Part shown: positions 12,757 to 18,265 of the stretch, piece by piece
How the letters are laid out: each line of letters begins with the position of its first letter
Position numbering within the stretch: position 1 is the stretch's first letter
Origin: Pontimonas sp964350865
GTDB lineage: Bacteria; Actinomycetota; Actinomycetes; Actinomycetales; Microbacteriaceae
Length of the DNA stretch: 18,265 nt
Direction: 5' to 3'
NCBI GenBank assembly: GCA_964350865.1
Contig: CAYGLJ010000020.1
Span: 1 to 18,265, forward strand
Notes under the pieces: model-generated
What the model saw: only the letters and a program-made list of their open reading frames with translations
What the model was told of the DNA's origin: nothing
The model's database searches: none
Program-made: the position numbers and the translations under genes

Positions 12757-13528
12757 AGGCTTTGTCCCTGCGGATAATCTCTCGCATGCCCTCAATCGCT
12801 ACGGGAAGCAAGTTCTCCACCTTCGAGGCATCCCACTCTTCGGGACTCATCGGAGACTGATCGGGGTGACCCATCACCATCATCAGCCCACTCGCGCGCA
12901 CGCGCAGCACTGACGCCACAATGTAGAGGGACGCGGCTTCCATCTCGGAGCAAATCGCGCCCCCTCCCATCCATGCAGTCCAGCGTTCAGCGAGGCGACC
13001 CGCGACTGGCATGCGCTCAGGGGAATGTTGCCCATAGAAAGAGTCCTTGGACTGAGAGACACCAACGTGCACGTTCTTGCCCATCCCCCGCGCAGCATCA
13101 GAGAGGGCCTGGGTTAACTCAACATCAGCCACCGCAGGAAATTCGATGGGGAGATAGTGAACACTCGTTCCTTCATCGCGGATCGCTGCGGACACAATGG
13201 CGATATCTCCAGGCTTGATGTGTTCCTGCATCGACCCGGATGTTCCCACGCGGACAAAGGTGTCTGAACCGATAGCGACAAGCTCTTCGAGCGCGATAGC
13301 AGCGGAAGGGCCACCAATGCCGGTGGAGGTTACCGAGACCTTTTCGCCCTCCAGATAGCCCGTCCACGTCTCATATTCACGGTGAGATGCGATCTTCTCT
13401 GGCTTGTCGAAGTAGGAGGCAATCAGCTCACATCGACCCGGGTCACCAGGGAGGAAGACGTAGCGACCGACATCACCTTCAGCGAGGGCAATGTGGTACT
13501 GACGGGGATCATCGCGTTCCATCGACAT
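12749..13528 (-). CDS. udp: Uridine phosphorylase (nucleoside phosphorylase family)
   Basis: Udp cleaves uridine with phosphate to uracil and ribose-1-phosphate in pyrimidine salvage. The 259-residue length and motifs fit: FLPGDPGR (25-32), HREYETWTG (49-57), the family signature STGIGGPSAAIALEEL (68-83), RVGTSGSMQ (93-101) and SEMEAAS (194-200), whose Glu-Met-Glu binds the ribose. The ATG has GAAGGAG 6 nt upstream; an alternative ATG two codons later is less well placed. It lies 24 nt after rbfA and is probably the last gene of the nusA-infB-rbfA transcript, an unusual partner for that cluster. Another nucleoside phosphorylase specificity within the family is possible. Confidence 0.88.
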   Translation of the reverse strand: MSMERDDPRQYHIALAEGDVGRYVFLPGDPGRCELIASYFDKPEKIASHREYETWTGYLEGEKVSVTSTGIGGPSAAIALEELVAIGSDTFVRVGTSGSMQEHIKPGDIAIVSAAIRDEGTSVHYLPIEFPAVADVELTQALSDAARGMGKNVHVGVSQSKDSFYGQHSPERMPVAGRLAERWTAWMGGGAICSEMEAASLYIVASVLRVRASGLMMVMGHPDQSPMSPEEWDASKVENLLPVAIEGMREIIRRDKASS

Positions 13529-13552
13529 GTGGTGCTCCTTCGCGTCCTGTGT

Positions 13553-13984
13553 CTATTCGGCCGACTTGGGGACCTTATAGGGGTCCTCATCGCCAGCGTA
13601 TTGCGCCGTGGCCTTCTGGCGTTCAATCTCCGCATCACGCTCGCGAGCTTCCTGCAGCAGGCTCTCGATTGCCGCGGCGTTCTCCGGAATCCCATCGGGG
13701 ACAAACTCCAGAGAGGGCGTGAGCCTCGCTGTGATGTTCTTCCCCACTTCAGTGCGCAACATTCCCGTAGCGGCTTTCAGCGCTGCATGAGTGTCGGCAC
13801 GCTCGGTGTCATCTCCGAGAACCGTGTAAAACACGGAGGCGTGTTGCAAGTCGCCCGTCACATGAACATCAGTGATCGTCACATAACCCATCCGCGGGTC
13901 GCGAAGACCCTTTTGGAGGCGCTCCGCCAGAATCTGGCGGATCAGGTCCGCCATCTTTCTGGCGCGGGGCGAGTTGCTACTCAC
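13553..13984 (-). CDS. rbfA: Ribosome-binding factor A
   Basis: RbfA binds the immature 30S subunit near helix 1 of 16S rRNA and is needed for its late maturation and cold adaptation. The 143-residue protein has a KH-like single-domain fold. Visible elements are RARKMADLIRQILAERLQKGLRDPR (a family-typical first helix, about 7-31), YVTITDVHVTGDLQHASVFYTVLG (strands) and LRTEVGKNITARLTPSLEFVPD with the conserved P-x-L-x-F segment. A charged C-terminal tail of about 30 residues follows, as in other actinobacterial members. The start GTG at 13984 overlaps the infB stop by 8 nt (GTGAGTAG), which supports translational coupling. truB or nrnA often follow elsewhere; here udp does. Confidence 0.95.
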   Translation of the reverse strand: MSSNSPRARKMADLIRQILAERLQKGLRDPRMGYVTITDVHVTGDLQHASVFYTVLGDDTERADTHAALKAATGMLRTEVGKNITARLTPSLEFVPDGIPENAAAIESLLQEARERDAEIERQKATAQYAGDEDPYKVPKSAE

Positions 13985-16580
13985 GGATCTTCTCTTTCAT
14001 CTCGATGGTTTCAATCTCGTCACCAATCTGGATGTCCTTGAGCTTGCCCAGTCCGATACCGCATTCGAAGTCGGTCTTGACTTCGGTGACATCGTCTTTG
14101 AAGCGACGCAGCGACTCGATGGCCAGGTTGTCTGCGAGGACAACACCATCGCGAATGACGCGGGCTTTCGCGTTCCTCGTGATGGTTCCCGAGCGGACGA
14201 TACATCCGGCAATCGTTCCAGCCTTGGAAGACTTGAACACTTCGCGAACCTCGGCAACACCGGACTGAACCTCTTCGAACTCTGGCTTGAGCATTCCCTT
14301 GAGGGAGCTTTCGATTTCTTCCAGAGCGTTGTAGATGACCGAGTAGAACCGAACGTCGACACCTTCTCGCTGAGCACGCTCCCGCGCCTTGGAGTCGGGG
14401 CGGACGTTGAATCCCACGATGATGGCATTGTCGATGGTCGCCAGGTTGACATCGCTCTCCGTAATCGCACCCACACCGCGGTGAATGATGCGCAACTGCA
14501 CTGAATCATCGACCTCAATCTTGAGCAACGACTCTTCCAGGGCCTCAACAGCACCGGAGACATCACCCTTGAGGATGAGGTTAAGGGCTTCAATCTTCCC
14601 GTCTTCGAGAGCCTTGGTGAAGTCCTCAAGACTGATGCGCTTACGAGCCTTCGCCAGCTGAGCGTTACGCTCTGCGGCTTCACGCTTCTCTGCAATCTGA
14701 CGGGCGGTGCGGTCATCGTCCGTGACAATGAACGTGTCACCAGCGCGGGGAACACTGGAGAGACCCTGAACAGCAACCGGCCGTGAAGGATATGCCTCGT
14801 CGACCGACTCACCATTCTCGTCAATCATGGCGCGCACGCGTCCGTAGGCGGTTCCTGCCACAATCGCTTCACCCACTCGGAGCGTTCCCGATTCAATGAG
14901 AACAGTGGCGACAGCACCACGACCCTTGTCCAAACGGGCCTCAATCGCCACACCGCGAGCGGTGCGGTTCGGGTTGGCTCGAAGGTCCAATCCAGCATCA
15001 GCCGTCAGCAGAACAGCATCGAGAAGCTCGGTGATTCCCTCGCCCTTCAGCGCTGAGACCTTGACAGCCTGGGTGTCCCCGCCATACTCCTCGGCGACGA
15101 GCCCAAACTCGGTGAGTTGCTGAAGGACCTTGTCTGCTTTGGCTCCTGGGGCATCCATCTTGTTGATGGCCACCACAATAGGAACGTTGGCTGCTTGCGC
15201 GTGGTTCAAGGCCTCAATGGTCTGAGGCATGATTCCGTCATCTGCAGCCACAACCAGGATCGCGATGTCGGTCACCTGGGCACCACGGGCTCGCATCGCG
15301 GTGAACGCTTCGTGACCCGGAGTATCGATGAAGGTGATGGCCCGCTCGATACCCTCGTGCTCAGTCCACACCTGGTACGCACCAATGTGCTGGGTGATTC
15401 CACCGGCTTCACCGGCCACGACGTTCGCGCTTCGAATGGCATCCAGCAGCTTCGTCTTACCGTGGTCAACGTGACCCATGACGGTCACGACGGGAGGACG
15501 AATAACGAGGTCTTCTTCGTTTTCTTCCTCATCCAGGTCGATATCGAAGCTCTCCAGCAACTCTTTGTCTTCATCTTCTGGCGAGACGATCTGGACCTTG
15601 TAGCCAAGCTCTGCGCCCAACACCTCAAACGTTGCCGCGTCGAGGGACTCGGTCGCGGTCGCCATTTCGCCCAACTGGAAGAGCACCGTCACCAGGTTGC
15701 CGGGAGGCACGGGGAAGCCGGTCAAGTTCTCAATCTTGTCGGCGAAGTCGCTCATCGAAGCGCCCTGACGCAAACGAATGATGGTCGAGCCATCCCCGCG
15801 AGGGATAGTGACACCACCTAAGCTCGGGGCCTCCCGCATTTCAAACTCTTGACGCTTTGTCCGCTTCGACTTGCGAGATTTACTCTTTCCGCCGCCACGA
15901 CCAAACGCACCTGCGGTTCCACCGCCTGGTCCGCGACCACGCCCACCAGCGCCGGGACGACCGCCACCAGGGCGCGCTCCAGGACCGCCACCGGGGGCGC
16001 CGCCGCCGGGGCCACCGAAACCAGGACCGCCAGGTCGACCACCGGGGGCACCGGTGCGGCCCTGGAAGGGAGGCCTAGCCCCGCCTTCGCGATCGAGGGG
16101 GCGACGAGGCGTAGCGCCCTGTCCTGGTCTACCGGGAGCTGAACGTCCCATTCCTTGAGCAGAGGCAAAAGGATTGTTTCCGGGACGAGGAATACCGGGA
16201 CGGGCCATTCCTTGTGCGGAGGCAAAAGGATTGTTCCCGGGACGAGGAATACCGGAAGATGCAGGCTTTGCAGCAGGAGGCGTTGAGGGGCTCTCCGCGG
16301 CGGGAGCTGGAGCCTCAGGAGCTGGGTTCTCCGGGGTCGCTTCAGGAGCAGGGGCCGGTGCTGGCTTTGCAGCGGGCTTCGGTTCAGGCTTTTCTTCAAC
16401 AGGAACGGGGACGACGCCCTCTTCGGCAAACGCTGCTTTGAGCTTGCGGACCACAGGGGGTTCCACCGTCGACGAAGGGCCCTTGACGAACTCGCCGATT
16501 TCTTTCAGCTTCTCCAAGGTGCGTTTTGAGTCGATACCCAATTCCGCGGCTATTTCGTGCACGCGAGCTTTTGCAGCCAC
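13977..16580 (-). CDS. infB: Translation initiation factor IF-2
   Basis: IF-2 is the GTPase that brings initiator tRNA to the 30S subunit and promotes subunit joining. The 867-residue protein has an IF2_N domain (about 1-50, HEIAAELGIDSKRTLEKL). A low-complexity Pro/Ala then Gly/Pro/Arg linker (about 60-245) includes two copies of a GIPRPGNNPFASAQGM repeat, followed by a basic KSKSRKSKRTKR patch and a second IF2_N-like segment. The G domain carries GHVDHGKT (369-376), DTPGHEAF (419-426) and NKMD (473-476), and domains II-IV complete the protein. I chose GTG 16580 because AGGAG lies 4 nt upstream and the family begins VAAKARVHEIA; a further start at 16601 is weaker. It is 83 nt after ylxR and overlaps rbfA by 8 nt. 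The long linker makes this stretch especially GC-rich. Confidence 0.97.
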   Translation of the reverse strand: MAAKARVHEIAAELGIDSKRTLEKLKEIGEFVKGPSSTVEPPVVRKLKAAFAEEGVVPVPVEEKPEPKPAAKPAPAPAPEATPENPAPEAPAPAAESPSTPPAAKPASSGIPRPGNNPFASAQGMARPGIPRPGNNPFASAQGMGRSAPGRPGQGATPRRPLDREGGARPPFQGRTGAPGGRPGGPGFGGPGGGAPGGGPGARPGGGRPGAGGRGRGPGGGTAGAFGRGGGKSKSRKSKRTKRQEFEMREAPSLGGVTIPRGDGSTIIRLRQGASMSDFADKIENLTGFPVPPGNLVTVLFQLGEMATATESLDAATFEVLGAELGYKVQIVSPEDEDKELLESFDIDLDEEENEEDLVIRPPVVTVMGHVDHGKTKLLDAIRSANVVAGEAGGITQHIGAYQVWTEHEGIERAITFIDTPGHEAFTAMRARGAQVTDIAILVVAADDGIMPQTIEALNHAQAANVPIVVAINKMDAPGAKADKVLQQLTEFGLVAEEYGGDTQAVKVSALKGEGITELLDAVLLTADAGLDLRANPNRTARGVAIEARLDKGRGAVATVLIESGTLRVGEAIVAGTAYGRVRAMIDENGESVDEAYPSRPVAVQGLSSVPRAGDTFIVTDDDRTARQIAEKREAAERNAQLAKARKRISLEDFTKALEDGKIEALNLILKGDVSGAVEALEESLLKIEVDDSVQLRIIHRGVGAITESDVNLATIDNAIIVGFNVRPDSKARERAQREGVDVRFYSVIYNALEEIESSLKGMLKPEFEEVQSGVAEVREVFKSSKAGTIAGCIVRSGTITRNAKARVIRDGVVLADNLAIESLRRFKDDVTEVKTDFECGIGLGKLKDIQIGDEIETIEMKEKIRE
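16148..16256 (-). repeat. In-frame 57-bp tandem repeat within infB linker
   Basis: Two near-identical copies (from 16148 and from 16205, period 57 bp = 19 codons) encode GIPRPGNNPFASAQGM. They differ at only a few, mostly third-position, sites. Copy number of this unit varies among actinobacterial IF-2 proteins as I recall them, consistent with slippage or recombination. Confidence 0.8.
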
Positions 16581-16663
16581 AATTCTCCTGTCTGGGCACA
16601 CCCAGCCAGGGCGCGCCTCTACCTACAAACGAGGCTCATTTCGAGCCACTCATGAGGATTCCA
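16581..16663 (-). promoter_or_regulatory. ylxR-infB gap with two small hairpins
   Basis: On the minus strand GGCTC-GAAAT-GAGCC (16647-16633) is followed by TCGTTTG, and CTGGG-TGTG-CCCAG (16605-16592) sits just upstream of the infB SD. The first might be a processing or weak termination site; the second could affect infB translation. Both are short, and chance occurrence in GC-rich DNA is possible. Confidence 0.25.
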
Positions 16664-16939
16664 TTAGCCATTCAGCCTTGTCTTAGCGAGGTCGGGTGAC
16701 CTACTGAGGTTATCCAATGCGGAACAATCCAGCGAGGCTCCGGTTTTGAAAGCCCTGCTCCATGCCCGCCGTTGAAGAGAGCGAGAGAGGCACTCCAGGT
16801 TGCGATGCACCCACGCACCCCGACCGGGTTCTCTTTCTTTCTCATCCACGACGACCTGGTTATCTCGCACCACACACCGCAGAAGATTTTCTGTGCTGTC
16901 TGATTCGTGACAACCCAGGCACCGCCTGGAAACTCCCAT
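16664..16939 (-). CDS. ylxR: YlxR-family RNA-binding protein (DUF448, RNase P modulator)
   Basis: YlxR proteins are small basic RNA-binding proteins encoded between nusA and infB; in Firmicutes the homologue (RnpM) modulates RNase P. The protein has SRRCLGCHESD (4-14, the family's R-x-C-x-x-C start), LLRCVV, VDEKEREPGRGAWVH (31-45) with the signature GRGAW, and CLSRSLQRRAWSRAFK (50-65). A tail of about 25 residues is not recognised. I chose ATG 16939 because GAGGGG lies 6 nt upstream and the protein then starts at the conserved segment. An in-frame GTG at 16966 lacks a usable SD. It follows nusA by 45 nt. The first motif ends in H where R is usual. Confidence 0.9.
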   Translation of the reverse strand: MGVSRRCLGCHESDSTENLLRCVVRDNQVVVDEKEREPGRGAWVHRNLECLSRSLQRRAWSRAFKTGASLDCSALDNLSRSPDLAKTRLNG

Positions 16940-16984
16940 TGTAGTCCCCTCGATCGACTCCAGCACGCCTCAGCGTCGCGGAGA

Positions 16985-17992
16985 CTAAGAATCCATGACG
17001 GAATCGGGCTGGATATCGATCTTGGCACCCGTCAATTTCGCGGCGAGCCGCGCGTTTTGGCCCTCTTTTCCGATAGCCAGCGAGAGCTGGTAGTCGGGAA
17101 CAAGAGCTCGGACCTGTTTGGCGGCTTCATCCAAGACGAAGGCGCTGGATACTTTCGCCGGCGAGAGCGCGTTGGCCACAAACTGGGCGATATCCTCGGA
17201 AAAATCAACGATGTCGATCTTTTCTTCACCCAGTTCCGCCTGGACAGCCCGAACGCGCTGCCCGAGTTCTCCGATGCAGGCACCCTTGGCGTTAATGCCG
17301 GGCTCCATGGCTTTCACCGCGATTTTGGTGCGGTGACCTGCTTCTCGGGCGATTGACGCAATATCGACGAGCCCTTGGTGAATCTCAGGAACCTCCATGG
17401 CGAAGAGCTTCCGCACTAAACCGGGGTGAGTCCGGCTCACCGTGATCGAGGGACCCTTGGTCCCTTTTTCCACTTTGGTGACATACACGCGCACGCGCGA
17501 CCCGTGCTCATATGTTTCCCCAGGCACCTGCTCCTCCGGCGGAAGAATTGCCTCCACTTCGCCCAAGTTGATGTGAATCATGCGCGGGTTGGGACCCTGT
17601 TGAACGATTCCCGAGACGATGTCGCCATCTTTGCCACGGTATTCACCCAGAATTCGGTCATCTCCAATGTCGCGCAAGCGCTGATTAATGACCTGTTTGG
17701 CGGCGTGGGCGGCGATGCGACCAAAGTCTTCCGGACTGTCGACCTCTTCGCCGACCTTCTCACCCTCCTCATTGAGGATGGGGGTGAAGACAGTGACGTG
17801 TCCGGTCTTGCGGTCGAGTTCAACACGAGCTCTCGGAGCGTCTGGCTCAGCACGCTGACCGCGGTAGTCCGCAATCCCCAAGTGCTTTTCATAAGCAGTC
17901 AGAATTGCTTGCTCGATGATGACGACGAGCTCATCAAACGGGATTTCACGCTCGGACTCCATGAGCTTGAGCACACTCAGATCGATATCCAT
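16985..17992 (-). CDS. nusA: Transcription termination/antitermination factor NusA
   Basis: NusA binds RNA polymerase and nascent RNA and modulates pausing, termination and rRNA antitermination. The 335-residue length is typical of actinobacterial NusA, which lacks the C-terminal acidic repeats of E. coli. Seen in order are the polymerase-binding N-terminal domain (1-110, IEQAILTAYEKH), an S1 domain (about 115-188, ILGEYRGKDGDIVSGIVQQ), KH1 with GACIGELGQRVRAVQAEL (237-254) and KH2 with LSLAIGKEGQNARLAAKLTG (303-322). The KH1 loop is GELG; GPMG is what I recall as usual, and the GxxG core is kept. The ATG at 17992 has AGGAGG 7 nt upstream. It begins 78 nt after proS, where rimP normally lies; no rimP is present. 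Confidence 0.97.
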   Translation of the reverse strand: MDIDLSVLKLMESEREIPFDELVVIIEQAILTAYEKHLGIADYRGQRAEPDAPRARVELDRKTGHVTVFTPILNEEGEKVGEEVDSPEDFGRIAAHAAKQVINQRLRDIGDDRILGEYRGKDGDIVSGIVQQGPNPRMIHINLGEVEAILPPEEQVPGETYEHGSRVRVYVTKVEKGTKGPSITVSRTHPGLVRKLFAMEVPEIHQGLVDIASIAREAGHRTKIAVKAMEPGINAKGACIGELGQRVRAVQAELGEEKIDIVDFSEDIAQFVANALSPAKVSSAFVLDEAAKQVRALVPDYQLSLAIGKEGQNARLAAKLTGAKIDIQPDSVMDS

Positions 17993-18070
17993 GAGAGGCC
18001 CTCCTATTCGATTGTGGACACAACGACATCGCGTCCGTCCCCCCAGAGTACAAGCGGGGTGACGTTTCGG
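17993..18070 (-). other. proS-nusA gap, no rimP and no clear terminator
   Basis: The 78-nt gap holds the nusA SD (AGGAGG) and an imperfect CACCCCGC...GGGGGG pairing after the proS stop, without a U-tract. No ORF resembling rimP is present. A promoter for nusA is not obvious, so cotranscription with proS is possible. Confidence 0.5.
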
Positions 18071-18265
18071 CTACTTAGTCTTGTGCCCAAGCGCTCCTGG
18101 TACCTCAGCCAGCGCCATCTCCGTGCGCTCGCCACTGCGTCGATCCCAGTACTCCACAATTCCCTCGGCCGCACCACGTCCCACAATCACAATGCGGGGA
18201 ACCCCCAAGATTTCCGCATCAGCAAACTTCACCCCGGGGGAAAGCTTGGGGCGATCGTCATAGAG
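18071..18265 (-). CDS. proS: Prolyl-tRNA synthetase, C-terminal end (starts outside window)
   Basis: ProRS charges tRNA-Pro with proline. Only the last 64 residues are visible. They read as the end of the anticodon-binding domain: YDDRPKLSPGVKFADAEILG, then PRIVIVGRGAAEG and VEYWDRRSGER, ending in ALGHKTK before TAG (18073-18071). The DDR..SPGVKFADAELLG type of segment is characteristic of bacterial class II ProRS. proS lies upstream of the nusA cluster in Mycobacterium too. The catalytic domain is off the right edge, so completeness cannot be judged. Confidence 0.9.
   Translation of the reverse strand, partial: LYDDRPKLSPGVKFADAEILGVPRIVIVGRGAAEGIVEYWDRRSGERTEMALAEVPGALGHKTK

Noticed and set aside
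15117..15821. Plus-strand ORF of 234 codons inside infB
   Set aside because: Antisense shadow of the IF-2 G domain.
15900..16100. Gly/Pro-rich low-complexity stretch considered as a separate collagen-like protein or a sequencing artefact
   Set aside because: It is in frame within infB and is the normal linker of actinobacterial IF-2.

Overview
The window looks like chromosomal, largely housekeeping sequence from a high-G+C actinobacterium. The best guess is a small-genome, possibly aquatic member of the Microbacteriaceae. This rests on an actinobacterial-type PNPase, NusA, YlxR and IF-2 (with a Gly/Pro-rich linker containing GIPRPGNNPFA repeats), a DUF2867-fused SDR, a short MutY, a TM0106-type nuclease, a microbial rhodopsin gene at the left edge and very tight gene packing. 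The lineage is inferred from protein character, not from a search.

Layout from left to right. Positions 1-232 (minus) hold the first 77 residues of a rhodopsin-like membrane protein behind a long, dyad-rich upstream region. Then come pnp (minus) with a strong 3' hairpin, and rpsO (minus) with its own terminator between it and pnp. aspA (minus) follows and is divergent from a small glutaredoxin-like gene (plus). Next is a mixed repair and nucleic-acid block: a RecB-like/DEDD nuclease (plus), a MutT-type Nudix hydrolase (minus), a 65-residue zinc-ribbon-like protein (plus), an SNF2 helicase (minus), an SDR/DUF2867 protein (minus) and mutY (plus). The right third is one minus-strand run: proS (3' end only), nusA, ylxR, infB, rbfA, udp.

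How the genes work together. proS-nusA-ylxR-infB-rbfA and rpsO-pnp are two parts of a widely conserved transcription, translation and RNA-decay cluster. Here they are separated by about 10 kb of unrelated genes. rimP, normally just before nusA, is absent from its usual slot, and truB and ribF are not in the window. udp and pnp are both phosphorolytic and supply or recycle nucleotides. The Nudix protein and MutY could be two arms of 8-oxoguanine defence. The nuclease and SNF2 helicase are further DNA-processing proteins of unknown pathway.

Regulatory features. Several genes (nuclease, Nudix, SDR, perhaps mutY) have a TANNNT -10-like hexamer 6-8 nt before the start codon and no convincing Shine-Dalgarno (SD) sequence, suggesting leaderless mRNAs. 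Three convergent gene pairs overlap at their stop codons. The upstream regions of the rhodopsin gene and pnp carry strong inverted repeats with no assigned role. I see no rRNA, tRNA, CRISPR array, insertion sequence, prophage or obvious defence island. The window is mostly ordinary core genome, with a handful of points worth checking.
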